Part shown: one piece after another, positions 1 to 6,007 of the stretch
Numbering within the stretch: the stretch's first letter is position 1
How the letters are laid out: the number at the start of each line of letters is the position of its first letter
Source: Leclercia sp. UBA7405
Lineage (GTDB): Bacteria > Pseudomonadota > Gammaproteobacteria > Enterobacterales > Enterobacteriaceae
Assembly: GCA_002469605.1 (NCBI GenBank)
Contig: DKMV01000153.1
Span: forward strand, 1-10,900
Length of the DNA stretch: 10,900 bases
Direction: 5' to 3'
Position numbers and translations under genes: made by a program
Notes under the pieces: model-generated
Database searches by the model: none
What the model was told of the DNA's origin: nothing
What the model saw: the letters and a program-made list of their open reading frames with translations, nothing else

Positions 1-711
1 ACCGTCAGCCTGTGGATTTTTAGCGGCCTGCGCCGTCGTCTGGCCCGCAACGCCCGGAGCCCCTTTGCCAGCATTACCCTCGGCAAGCTTTCTATTCTGT
101 TCCTGCTGCTCGGTATCGCCTATGCGGCCGTTCGCCGCACGCTGCTGCTCCTCTGGCCGCCGATCCTGAGCGACGGCATGTTTAACTTTATCGTGATGCA
201 GACGCTCTACTATCTGCCGTTCTACCTGCTCGGGGCGCTGGCGTTTGTGCATCCGCAGCTGAAGGCCATCTTCACTACCCCGTCGCGCTGGTGCACCCTG
301 GGCGCGGCGCTGGCGTTTGTTGCCTATCTGCTTAATCAGAAATATGGCAGCGGCGATGCGTGGATGTATGAAACCGAAAGCGTCATCACCATGGTGCTGG
401 GACTGTGGATGGTCAATGTGGTCTTCGCGCTGGGCCATCGCCTGCTGAATTTTAAATCTTCCCGCGTTACCTATTTTGTTAACGCCTCGCTCTTTATCTA
501 TCTGGTGCACCATCCGCTGACGCTGTTCTTTGGCGCTTACATTACGCCACATATCAGCTCAAATTTGCTGGGTTTTATCACCGGGCTCGTGTTCGTGGTG
601 GGACTGGCGATTGTGCTGTACGAAATCCATCTGCGTATTCCGCTGCTGCGCTTCCTCTTTTCCGGCAAGCCGCAAAACAAAGCGGAGAGCATTAACTCTA
701 CTGCCAGCTAA
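1..711 (+). CDS. opgC: OpgC (MdoC), osmoregulated periplasmic glucan succinyltransferase, 5' end missing
   Basis: The open frame runs from the first base to a TAA at 709-711, giving 236 C-terminal residues of a protein of about 385 in E. coli, so roughly the first 150 residues lie outside the window. Inner-membrane acyltransferase (acyltransferase_3 family) that adds succinyl groups to periplasmic membrane-derived glucans. At least six hydrophobic stretches are visible, including [14 protein letters not shown] near the left edge, the [14 protein letters not shown] segment and the C-terminal [13 protein letters not shown] segment, whose HH pair in a late membrane helix recalls the end of OpgC. 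The C-terminal tail is short and polar. The gene converges on clsC with 32 bp between stop codons. Identification rests on strong resemblance to E. coli OpgC and on its conserved place beside ymdC/clsC; opgG and opgH would be expected further left. Confidence 0.93.
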   Translation, partial: TVSLWIFSGLRRRLARNARSPFASITLGKLSILFLLLGIAYAAVRRTLLLLWPPILSDGMFNFIVMQTLYYLPFYLLGALAFVHPQLKAIFTTPSRWCTLGAALAFVAYLLNQKYGSGDAWMYETESVITMVLGLWMVNVVFALGHRLLNFKSSRVTYFVNASLFIYLVHHPLTLFFGAYITPHISSNLLGFITGLVFVVGLAIVLYEIHLRIPLLRFLFSGKPQNKAESINSTAS

Positions 712-712
712 T

Positions 713-740
713 GCGGTTGCCGGCGTTAAGCCGGCGCCGC
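713..740. terminator. Hairpin between convergent opgC and clsC
   Basis: GCCGGC (719-724), loop GTTAA, GCCGGC (730-735) forms a 6-bp GC stem. It is extended by GCGG (713-716) against CCGC (737-740) with a small internal bulge. It lies between two convergent stop codons (711 and 744). There is no clear T tract on either strand, so it may act as an RNA 3'-end stabiliser or weak shared terminator rather than a classical intrinsic terminator. Confidence 0.4.
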
Positions 741-743
741 TAA

Positions 744-2231
744 TTACAGCAGCCACTCCACCGGTAGCCAGTAGGCCAGGCGCACCATCATCCGCTGCCA
801 GAAGCGGGTTTTTGGCTCTTTCTTGTGCACGATCTCTTCATCGCCTTTACGTTCAATCCAGTTCAGCCGTCCAAAGCGATCCAGCCGTAGCTGCCACGCC
901 TCCTGGCGCTGGCTACGGGAAAAGCGCTGATGAATAAGCTGTGCCAGCGGCTGGCTTTCAATTACGAAACCCATTTCGGTATTGAGCATGGTTGAGCGCG
1001 GATCGAAGTTCAGGGAACCAATAAACACCGTCTCGCCATCAATACTGAAAGTTTTGGCATGTAAGCTGGAACCCGAGTTCCCCGTTAAGCCCCGGTCATG
1101 TACCACCGGCGGCCCCTCGCGCATTGGCTTTAGCTCATAAAGCTCAATACCGTGTCGCAGCAATTTTTTGCGCCAGCGCGCGTAACCCGCATGCACCACG
1201 GAAACGTCGTTCGCGGCCAGCGAATTGGTAAGAATGGCCACCTTAACCCCTTTACGCACCATCTGCAGCAGCAGCGCCACGCCGGCGCGAGTAGGAACAA
1301 AGTAAGCAGAGATAATATCGATCTGGCGGGTTGGCGACCCCATTACGTCGAGAAGACGCTGGGGCAGCAGGGAGTGGCGTTTTGCCCTCCCCTGCCCTTT
1401 ACGCGGATCGTCACTCAGCAGGCGGGTTTTGGCCCAGATCAGGGGCAAATCTCCGGCCTCAAGGTGGGTGATAAATTCGCTTGAGGCCAGCTTATCAAGG
1501 TAACGACGAGTGATATCGCCCCGGTACCACTCCTCCGGCGGATGGATTTTTAGCTCGATCTCGGTCTGAGAAAGCTCCAGCACCTGTTTGAGGCTAGAGA
1601 CCGAGGCGCAGTTCCAGTAGCGTTCAAAATCGTCGGTAACGTTCTGTACCACCGGCCCGATAGCCATGACGTCCAGATCGGAAAACAGCGGCTCCTCGCC
1701 GGCACCAAAGTAGGCATCGCCCACGTTGCGTCCGCCAATAATGGTGACCTCGCCGTCGACGGTAAAAGACTTGTTGTGCATGCGCCGGTTAAGCCTGGCA
1801 AAATCAGTCAGGTAGCCCAGCGCACGCAGGGTACGGAAGGAGAAAGGGTTAAAGAGACGAACATCAATATTAGGATGCGCATCCAGCAGGCAGAGCATCT
1901 CGTCCAGCCCCTGGGTGTTGTTATCATCCAGCAGCAGGCGCACCCGCACGCCGCGGGTGGCGGCGGAGAGCAGCACCGAAAAAAGCAGTCTTCCGGACAT
2001 GTCGTTTTCCCAGATGTAATATTGCACATCCAGAGTTTTTTCTGCCATTTCTACCAGCCGATAGCGGCAGGCGAAGGCGTCCAGACTGTTGTCCAGGGGA
2101 AGCAACCCACAGAGGCCCGGATGGGCCGAACTGACCGGCGCAATGGCGCGACCAAGTCGCGTGTTATGCGTCGGGTTCTTGTCCTCGTTGCGTAAGGAGT
2201 CGCTGATATAACCGGGTATTTTCTTCATCAT
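744..2231 (-). CDS. clsC: Cardiolipin synthase C (phospholipase D family)
   Basis: Phospholipase D superfamily enzyme; E. coli ClsC makes cardiolipin from phosphatidylglycerol and phosphatidylethanolamine at the inner membrane. Both HKD catalytic motifs are intact: HNKSFTVD at residues 152-159 and HAKTFSID at 391-398 (495-residue numbering), each followed by the usual GG/GS-xN segment. The protein ends in the characteristic WLPVEWLL. Start choice is uncertain. The E. coli protein (473 residues) begins at a point that here is an AAC codon, and no ATG, GTG or TTG exists in frame between there and the ATG pair at 2231/2228. I therefore take ATG 2231; a TTG at 2240 is also possible. This puts the first 68 bases inside the 3' end of ymdB with only a weak Shine-Dalgarno, which suggests translational coupling. 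In E. coli full ClsC activity needs co-expressed YmdB, in keeping with this arrangement. Confidence 0.93.
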   Translation of the reverse strand: MMKKIPGYISDSLRNEDKNPTHNTRLGRAIAPVSSAHPGLCGLLPLDNSLDAFACRYRLVEMAEKTLDVQYYIWENDMSGRLLFSVLLSAATRGVRVRLLLDDNNTQGLDEMLCLLDAHPNIDVRLFNPFSFRTLRALGYLTDFARLNRRMHNKSFTVDGEVTIIGGRNVGDAYFGAGEEPLFSDLDVMAIGPVVQNVTDDFERYWNCASVSSLKQVLELSQTEIELKIHPPEEWYRGDITRRYLDKLASSEFITHLEAGDLPLIWAKTRLLSDDPRKGQGRAKRHSLLPQRLLDVMGSPTRQIDIISAYFVPTRAGVALLLQMVRKGVKVAILTNSLAANDVSVVHAGYARWRKKLLRHGIELYELKPMREGPPVVHDRGLTGNSGSSLHAKTFSIDGETVFIGSLNFDPRSTMLNTEMGFVIESQPLAQLIHQRFSRSQRQEAWQLRLDRFGRLNWIERKGDEEIVHKKEPKTRFWQRMMVRLAYWLPVEWLL

Positions 2232-2706
2232 AGCAGACAAAGTATACCCGCTCCGGCAGATGCTTGCGGGTGAGATATTCCGAAACCGTGTTTACCGCGA
2301 TTTCCGCTGCAGCGACACGCGGGAACCCGTATACGCCGGTACTGATAGCCGGAAAAGCGATGGACTGGTAGCCGTTGGCCGCCGCCAGGTTAAGGCTGTT
2401 GCGGTAGGCATCTTCCAGAATACGGGGCTCGTGCTGCTCGCCGCCGTGCCAGATGGGACCCACGGTATGGATCACCGCTTTGGCCGGGAGATCCCCCGCA
2501 AGTGTAATGACCGCCTGACCGGGCGCGCACTCCCCCTGCTGCTGGCGCACGCGCTTGCAGGCCTCGAGCAGCGCCGGCCCGGCGGCGCGATGAATGGCGC
2601 CATCGACGCCGCCCCCGCCCATCAGCGATGGATTAGCGGCATTGACCACCACATCAACATGCAGTGTCGTGATATCACCCTGTACGACTTCAATTCGCGC
2701 TTGCAT
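2164..2706 (-). CDS. ymdB: YmdB macrodomain O-acetyl-ADP-ribose deacetylase / RNase III modulator
   Basis: A single macrodomain of 180 residues (177 in E. coli). Known roles in E. coli are hydrolysis of O-acetyl-ADP-ribose, inhibition of RNase III and an influence on biofilm. Visible family features are the N-terminal VVQGDIT strand, [19 protein letters not shown] with Asn25 and Asp35 in the active-site positions, HTVGP near residue 80, and the ISTGVYG loop with Tyr126, which closes on the ADP-ribose. The start ATG at 2706 has AGAGG six bases upstream. The gene overlaps the 5' end of clsC and is separated from ymdA by 90 bp containing a possible terminator and promoter, so ymdB-clsC looks like its own transcription unit. 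The slightly longer C-terminus (QRGQEPDA) is within the overlap. Confidence 0.96.
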   Translation of the reverse strand: MQARIEVVQGDITTLHVDVVVNAANPSLMGGGGVDGAIHRAAGPALLEACKRVRQQQGECAPGQAVITLAGDLPAKAVIHTVGPIWHGGEQHEPRILEDAYRNSLNLAAANGYQSIAFPAISTGVYGFPRVAAAEIAVNTVSEYLTRKHLPERVYFVCYDEENTRLYQRLLTQRGQEPDA

Positions 2707-2736
2707 AGTGAACCTCTGCTGGCGGTTTTTCTTGTA

Positions 2737-2764
2737 ATTGTACCCCAGGCAGGTGGGAGTTAAA
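2737..2764 (-). promoter_or_regulatory. Candidate sigma70 promoter for ymdB-clsC
   Basis: On the minus strand TTTAAC (2764-2759) is followed after 16 bp by TACAAT (2742-2737), a five-of-six match to the -10 consensus. The predicted start near 2730 would give a leader of about 23 nt with AGAGG before the ymdB ATG. Its -35 overlaps the foot of the hairpin that follows ymdA. Prediction by eye only. Confidence 0.5.
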
Positions 2765-2786
2765 GGGAAGATTTGGCTCTCTTCCC
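2762..2786 (-). terminator. Weak intrinsic terminator after ymdA
   Basis: GGGAAGA (2765-2771) and TCTTCCC (2780-2786) form a 7-bp stem with an 8-nt loop. Read on the minus strand the hairpin lies about 10 bases after the ymdA stop and is followed by only TTTAA, so termination is probably partial. Confidence 0.5.
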
Positions 2787-2796
2787 GCTTTCAGAA

Positions 2797-3111
2797 TTAA
2801 CGATATTCAACCTTAAGGATGGCGAGGCTGCGCTCTGGATTGAGGTACTGCATGCTGACGTCCACGTTGCCCGCGCTCACGGCAGTATTGCTGGCAGCGC
2901 GGTAACTGACGTTATGGGTACGTAATTTTCCATCCTGCGGGCAGGTAACCTGGATATCGCGCTCGCCAGGAAGGACGTTACAGGGATCGGCGACTATCTG
3001 TCCGGTAATATGAAGGACGGTACTATTGGACTGGCTGGCAGAAAAGGCAGAGGCGGAAATCATAAACAAACCGCACAGGCCAGAGAGATTTTTGATGGCT
3101 GACGTAACCAT
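2797..3111 (-). CDS. ymdA: YmdA-like small secreted protein of unknown function
   Basis: 104 residues if started at ATG 3111, where AAGGG lies 8 bases upstream; an in-frame upstream ATG at 3156 lacks such support and would bury the signal peptide. Residues 1 to about 25 form a Sec signal (short basic N-terminus, hydrophobic GLCGLFMISA, small residues SAFSA before a cleavage site). The mature part has two cysteines, Cys44 in IVADPC and Cys57 in IQVTCPQDG, which could form a periplasmic disulfide. The HITGQIVADPC stretch loosely recalls the start of chaperone-usher pilin domains, but no donor strand or C-terminal pilin signature is evident. Position and size match ymdA of E. coli, between csgC and ymdB. 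No function is established that I know of; the context suggests a cell-envelope role. The family call is fairly secure, the function open. Confidence 0.75.
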   Translation of the reverse strand: MVTSAIKNLSGLCGLFMISASAFSASQSNSTVLHITGQIVADPCNVLPGERDIQVTCPQDGKLRTHNVSYRAASNTAVSAGNVDVSMQYLNPERSLAILKVEYR

Positions 3112-3263
3112 TAGAACAACCCTTAATGATAATCGTCCGTGATGATTAAAACACAAGCTCCGGTACGAGCCTGTGAACAGGCATCGGCGATACCTGTAAA
3201 ATCAGCATATACAGCAAAACAAACTCTTGCCAGCGAATATAATATATTGATTTCATGAATGAT

Positions 3264-3596
3264 TTAGCTGCGTGGCGTCGCCGACGTCCACTGTTGCGAT
3301 AAGTGCAATGATTTGCCGTCTGAGACCGTTACCATCACGTTAATTGCGTCGTCGGGCCCGGCATTTACGGTGACGCGGCTCAGCTCGATCGTTTGATTCG
3401 CAGGAAGCGAAAGCGTATTGCGCTGTTGCGAGGTGCTCTGCCCTCCCTGTCCGCTGCGCGAGGTGAGGATTTGCACCTGACACTGGCAAGACTCGGTGAG
3501 CGTCACCTGGGGAATAATGGTCAACATGCCGTTTTCCTGGGAGGTCTGAAAGGTTATCTGACTGGAAAGCGCGGCGAGAAGAACGAGCGTATTCAT
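3264..3596 (-). CDS. csgC: CsgC, periplasmic curli amyloid inhibitor
   Basis: 110 residues, the same length as E. coli CsgC. CsgC is a small immunoglobulin-like periplasmic protein that blocks early CsgA polymerisation at sub-stoichiometric amounts, preventing amyloid inside the cell. A very short signal (MNTLVLLA) precedes the mature N-terminus. The Cys-X-Cys motif (Cys37, Cys39; CQC) typical of the family is present, as are the TLSLPAN and VTVSDG(K/Q)SLHLSQQW segments. GGGGGTG gives a strong ribosome binding site before ATG 3596. It is the third gene of csgBAC, but a strong terminator lies between csgA and csgC, so it is probably expressed well below csgA. Confidence 0.95.
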   Translation of the reverse strand: MNTLVLLAALSSQITFQTSQENGMLTIIPQVTLTESCQCQVQILTSRSGQGGQSTSQQRNTLSLPANQTIELSRVTVNAGPDDAINVMVTVSDGKSLHLSQQWTSATPRS

Positions 3597-3608
3597 AAAT
3601 CACCCCCG

Positions 3609-3639
3609 AAAAAAAACAGGGCATATGCCCTGTTTTTTT
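3609..3639 (-). terminator. Strong intrinsic terminator between csgA and csgC
   Basis: A perfect 16-bp palindrome, CAGGGCATATGCCCTG (3617-3632), is flanked by eight A (3609-3616) and seven T (3633-3639). On the minus strand this gives a GC-rich hairpin followed by eight T, about 25 bases past the csgA stop. The element is symmetrical and would also work on the plus strand. The T tract directly abuts the csgC ribosome binding site (3601-3607), so read-through is needed for csgBAC transcripts. Confidence 0.9.
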
Positions 3640-3656
3640 GTAGCACAGATTCGGAA

Positions 3657-4115
3657 TTAGTACTGATGAGCTGTGGCGTTGTTGCCGAAACCAACCTGCT
3701 GTACCAGCACAGAAGAGCCGTTAGCAGTCTGGTCAACGGCTGCGGCGTTGCGACCGCCGCTCTGAGATACGGTGATTTCTGCATCACGCGCATTCCACTG
3801 GTCGATAGTGGCGTTGTTGCCGAAGCCCTGTTGGGTCAGCTCGATGGTGCTGTCGTCAGCGCCCTGGCCAACATCTGCACCGTTACTGAAACCGCTCTGA
3901 CGAATAGTCACTTCAGAGTCACGGGCATCAGTTTGCAGTGCAAGCGCGGAGTTATTGCCACCGTACTGGTAAATGCTCAGGGTTGAATCAGGGCCATTAT
4001 TATTGCCGCCGCCGTTATTACCACCATTGCCGCCACCCCATTGTGGAACAGACCCTGCCATAGCACTGCCAGAAACTACGATCGCTGCAATAACTGCCAC
4101 TTTTAAAAGTTTCAT
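3657..4115 (-). CDS. csgA: CsgA, major curli amyloid subunit
   Basis: 152 residues, close to the 151 of E. coli. Secreted through CsgG and polymerised on CsgB into surface amyloid used in biofilm and adhesion. Signal peptide 1-20 (ending GSAMA), then a Gly/Asn-rich secretion segment 21-43, then five imperfect repeats of the S-x5-Q-x-G-x-x-N-x-A-x3-Q type: R1 44-66, R2 67-88, R3 89-111, R4 112-133, R5 134-152, ending in GFGNNATAHQY as in E. coli. R1 and R5, the self-assembling repeats in E. coli, are well conserved. R2 has GFSN where the usual loop is GxGN, and R4 has GGRNA, losing a Gly on each side of the Asn. A strong GGGGG ribosome site precedes ATG 4115. The gap to csgB is 39 bp, consistent with one csgBA transcript activated by CsgD. 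Confidence 0.98.
   Translation of the reverse strand: MKLLKVAVIAAIVVSGSAMAGSVPQWGGGNGGNNGGGNNNGPDSTLSIYQYGGNNSALALQTDARDSEVTIRQSGFSNGADVGQGADDSTIELTQQGFGNNATIDQWNARDAEITVSQSGGRNAAAVDQTANGSSVLVQQVGFGNNATAHQY
3673..3824. repeat. 17-bp direct repeat inside csgA (3673-3689 and 3808-3824)
   Basis: GTGGCGTTGTTGCCGAA occurs twice, 135 bp (45 codons) apart, encoding the FGNNAT part of repeats R5 and R3. Same frame and orientation; recombination or slippage between copies would remove 45 residues in frame. Confidence 0.9.
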
Positions 4116-4154
4116 GGTAAACCCCCATCGGATTGATTTAAGTGCCGCGCATAG

Positions 4155-4607
4155 TTAGCGTTGAATAACGCGAATAGCCATTTGCGACTGTCTCTGCACT
4201 ACAACTGCTGTTTTCTGTGTACCGTACTGCGCAATGCTCGCTTTATTACCAGAACCTTTCTGGATAATCATCGCGGTATTACCGTATGCTGCTTGTGTGA
4301 TACTTGCATCATTCGAGTTGCCGGTTTGCTCAATATAAGCAGCATTATAACTGCCTGATTGATCTACCTTTGCACGATTATATCCGCCCTCTTGTGAGAC
4401 AACGGATAATAATTTCGAGCCATCCTGCCTGACGGCGGCATTATTATTAACGCCCTGCTGTCCAATTATGGCCGACTGGTTATATGAAGACCTGCTTAAT
4501 TCATTAACCGCGAAATTATATTCAGAAATCGCCAAATCAGATGTTGCCGCGAAAACTACCCCAGGCGAACCCAGCAATGTTAACATCAATAACAGCTTGC
4601 TCTTCAT
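4155..4607 (-). CDS. csgB: CsgB, curli nucleator (minor subunit)
   Basis: 150 residues (151 in E. coli). Surface-exposed nucleator that templates CsgA polymerisation. Signal peptide about 1-20 (LLGSPGVVFA), then an N-terminal segment with SEYNFAVNELS, then five Gln/Asn repeats (about 40-63, 64-85, 86-107, 108-129, 130-150). The fourth repeat carries AMIIQKGSGNKASI, nearly as in E. coli. The fifth is the typical basic repeat ending in QRQSQMAIRVIQR, which in E. coli is needed for attachment to the cell through CsgF and for nucleation. AGGGTGA five bases before ATG 4607 is a good ribosome site. First gene of csgBA(C); the promoter and CsgD box lie just upstream. Confidence 0.98.
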   Translation of the reverse strand: MKSKLLLMLTLLGSPGVVFAATSDLAISEYNFAVNELSRSSYNQSAIIGQQGVNNNAAVRQDGSKLLSVVSQEGGYNRAKVDQSGSYNAAYIEQTGNSNDASITQAAYGNTAMIIQKGSGNKASIAQYGTQKTAVVVQRQSQMAIRVIQR

Positions 4608-4644
4608 GTTGTCACCCTGGACCTGGACACTCGTTAATAACAGT

Positions 4645-4674
4645 GCGTTAACAATCGTGAATATTTGTTAACGC
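4645..4674 (-). repeat. Perfect inverted repeat in the csgB leader
   Basis: GCGTTAACAA (4645-4654), spacer of 10, TTGTTAACGC (4665-4674): a perfect 10-bp inverted repeat built around GTTAAC. If csgB transcription starts near 4683, it forms a hairpin at about +10 to +39 of the mRNA, ending 37 nt before the start codon. There is no T tract, so it is not a terminator. A related TTAATAAC follows at 4634-4641. Confidence 0.75.
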
Positions 4675-4689
4675 CGCGTTACGATGAAG

Positions 4690-4718
4690 AGTATGTCTTC
4701 CGAAACAATTTAAATATC
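4690..4718 (-). promoter_or_regulatory. Predicted csgB promoter
   Basis: On the minus strand CATACT (4695-4690), preceded by A, resembles the RpoS-type -10 CTATACT. At 17 bp spacing the -35 position (4718-4713, GATATT) is poor and is overlapped by the CsgD box, the usual layout for an activator-dependent promoter. Predicted start near 4683, leader about 76 nt. Confidence 0.55.
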
Positions 4719-4725
4719 TCACCCG
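4715..4725 (-). promoter_or_regulatory. CsgD binding box for csgBA
   Basis: The minus strand reads CGGGTGAGATA, which fits the 11-bp CsgD consensus CGGGKGAGNKA described for Salmonella csgBA and adrA at every position. It overlaps the -35 region of the predicted csgB promoter, as expected for activation by CsgD. Confidence 0.8.
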
Positions 4726-5057
4726 CCAGTTGTATTTTTATTTCCCCGGTCATACCAAAGTATTAAAAGGGTCAATTCGCAGAGTTAATAAAGCGTTTTA
4801 TCACTTTGCAGAGGTGAGCATCGTCAGAAATTAAGAAAGGATATCTTTTAGCTGCATAACAGCTGTTACGGCTGCGCTTAAGCGTCGAAAAAGAGAATAT
4901 ATCGTAATGTCGTGACACAAGACGCGATTTCTTAAGACGTTTACAGAGTGTAACCTGAGGCTTAGAACCCGACCGACGCTCATACTCATTGCGGCTGACC
5001 ATTCAAATGTAATTATCCATAAAAAACAAAAGCATATAATAATTTGTATGATTTTTT

Positions 5058-5091
5058 AAATCTGTGCAGGAATATCAATATGTACAACTTT
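5058..5091. promoter_or_regulatory. MlrA-type palindromic operator upstream of csgD
   Basis: AAATCTGTGCA (5058-5068), 12 bases, TGTACAACTTT (5081-5091). The E. coli MlrA site is AAAATTGTACA-N12-TGTACAATTTT; the right half matches 10 of 11, the left 8 of 11, and the spacing is exact. Counted from the predicted csgD start at about 5205 it spans roughly -147 to -114, the same window as in E. coli. Confidence 0.75.
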
Positions 5092-5142
5092 TTTATCAAA
5101 TCCAAACAATTTATCGAGCTAATTTTTACAAGTTAATATTTA

Positions 5143-5162
5143 TTTTTACATCCTGTTACATG
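5143..5162. promoter_or_regulatory. OmpR-type box upstream of csgD
   Basis: The TTTACATCCTGTTACAT core (5145-5161) has tandem ACAT elements 10 bp apart, the OmpR pattern. It is centred about 52 bp before the predicted csgD start, matching the known high-affinity OmpR site near -50 in Salmonella and E. coli. Confidence 0.7.
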
Positions 5163-5170
5163 TTTAACAC

Positions 5171-5198
5171 TTGCTTTAAAAATCGTAATAGCTAGATT
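5171..5198 (+). promoter_or_regulatory. Predicted csgD promoter
   Basis: TTGCTT (5171-5176), 16 bp, TAGATT (5193-5198) with a C just before the -10 hexamer (CTAGATT), a feature of RpoS promoters. Predicted start near 5205 gives a leader of about 148 nt, in line with the roughly 147-nt csgD leader of E. coli. Confidence 0.65.
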
Positions 5199-5205
5199 GA
5201 AATCA

Positions 5206-5352
5206 GCAGTTCATGATTGGCTTTTTATTTTTCCTCCAGCCGGAGGATATGGTTTCTTCTACACACAGCAGTGCAACATCTGTCAGTACTTCTGGTGCCC
5301 CTGTTAATATAACGGGGGCAGCTGCCAGGTGTCCCAAAAAAGGGGTTTCATC
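5206..5352 (+). ncRNA. csgD 5' leader with two hairpins and a possible OmrA/OmrB pairing site
   Basis: Hairpin 1: TCCTCC-AGCC-GGAGGA at 5232-5247 (6-bp stem). Hairpin 2: 5296-5320, TGCCCC paired with GGGGGCA plus an inner GTT/AAC, about 10 bp including one G-U pair, with an AT loop. Between them ACTTCTGG (5288-5295) can pair with CCAGAGGU, near the 5' end of the sRNAs OmrA and OmrB as I recall them (8 contiguous pairs, one G-U). GTCCC at 5331-5335 could also mask the AGGGG ribosome site (5341-5345) across six A. In E. coli this leader is repressed by several sRNAs (OmrA/B, McaS, RprA, GcvB). Folding here is by eye. Confidence 0.6.
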
Positions 5353-6003
5353 ATGTTTAATGAAGTCCATAGTTACCATGGTCATACATTATTGTTGATC
5401 ACCAAACCTTCTTTACAAGCTACGGCCTTATTACAGCATCTCAAGCATACGCTGTCACTGAACGGGAAATTGCATAACATTCAACGTTCTTTCGACGATA
5501 TTGCTACTGGCAGTATTATTCTTTTCGATATGATGGAGGCGGATAAAAAGCTTATCCATTACTGGCAGGATATCTTAAGCAGGAAAAACAATAATATCCG
5601 CGTGCTGTTATTGAATACGCCTGAAGAGTATCCGTTCAGAGATATCGAAAGCTGGCCGCACATCAACGGTGTCTTTTATGTTAGTGAGGATGAGACACGC
5701 GTTGTCGATGGCCTGCAGGGCGTTCTGCGCGGCGAATGCTACTTTTCGCAGAAACTTGCAAGCTATCTCATCACCCACTCCGGAAATTATCGCTACAACA
5801 GTTCAGAATCTGCGTTGCTCACCCATCGCGAAAAAGAGATTCTGAATAAATTACGCATCGGAGCTTCAAATATCGAGATCGCCCGTTCGTTATTTATCAG
5901 CGAAAATACGGTTAAGACTCATCTCTATAATCTTTTCAAGAAAATAGCTGTTAAAAACCGAACTCAGGCAGTTTCATGGGCAAACGATAACCTCAGGCGT
6001 TAA
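5353..6003 (+). CDS. csgD: CsgD, LuxR-family master regulator of curli and biofilm
   Basis: 216 residues from ATG 5353, the same length as E. coli; AGGGG lies 7 bases upstream. An in-frame ATG at 5329 lies in the leader and would add 8 residues not present in known CsgD. N-terminal receiver-like domain (about 1-130) retaining Asp59 in FDMMEADKK, although the family is thought to act unphosphorylated and lacks a complete acidic phosphorylation pocket. C-terminal LuxR HTH (about 155-216): [12 protein letters not shown], then [16 protein letters not shown] as recognition helix, nearly identical to E. coli apart from Asn to Ile in GASNIEIA. Activates csgBA (box at 4715-4725) and elsewhere cellulose through the AdrA cyclase. 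First gene of csgDEFG; csgE follows after 4 bp. Confidence 0.98.
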   Translation: MFNEVHSYHGHTLLLITKPSLQATALLQHLKHTLSLNGKLHNIQRSFDDIATGSIILFDMMEADKKLIHYWQDILSRKNNNIRVLLLNTPEEYPFRDIESWPHINGVFYVSEDETRVVDGLQGVLRGECYFSQKLASYLITHSGNYRYNSSESALLTHREKEILNKLRIGASNIEIARSLFISENTVKTHLYNLFKKIAVKNRTQAVSWANDNLRR

Positions 6004-6007
6004 CGTC

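Larger units (their letters stand above)
4608..5352. promoter_or_regulatory. csgB-csgD divergent control region (745 bp, no gene)
   Basis: The only gene-free stretch above 300 bp. Its length is close to the roughly 750 bp of E. coli, where it binds OmpR, MlrA, IHF, H-NS, CpxR, RstA and CsgD. The csgB side (4608-4725) holds the csgB leader and promoter. The middle (about 4770-5000) is less AT-rich and I find no convincing site or gene there. The csgD side (5003-5205) is strongly AT-rich, as expected for an H-NS-sensitive RpoS-dependent promoter. A short inverted repeat ATAC-CAAA-GTAT sits at 4752-4763. Individual sites are listed separately. Confidence 0.9.

Noticed and set aside
3171..3182. 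CCTGTGAACAGG inverted repeat between csgC and ymdA
   Set aside because: Only a 5-bp stem with no T tract; not enough for a terminator or operator call.
3240..3252. TAATATATTGATT fits the IHF consensus in the ymdA-csgC gap
   Set aside because: The consensus is short and degenerate and matches often in AT-rich DNA. No promoter of known IHF dependence is next to it.
4772..5002. 76-residue open frame on the minus strand in the csgB-csgD gap
   Set aside because: No ribosome binding site, Lys/Arg/Ser-rich composition without a recognisable domain, and it lies in a region known as regulatory in relatives. Conservation of the frame across species would be needed to reconsider it.
5213..5398. 61-residue open frame covering the csgD leader and overlapping the csgD start
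   Set aside because: It would begin only about 8 nt after the predicted transcript start, without a ribosome site. The GGAGG before its internal ATG at 5249 is only 2 bases away and is inside a hairpin. Probably chance, though a leader peptide is not excluded.
4715..6003. Possible new signalling or defence system in the curli region
   Set aside because: Every sizeable gene matches a known family at full length and in conserved order. No toxin-antitoxin pair, CRISPR array, reverse transcriptase, insertion sequence or phage gene is visible.
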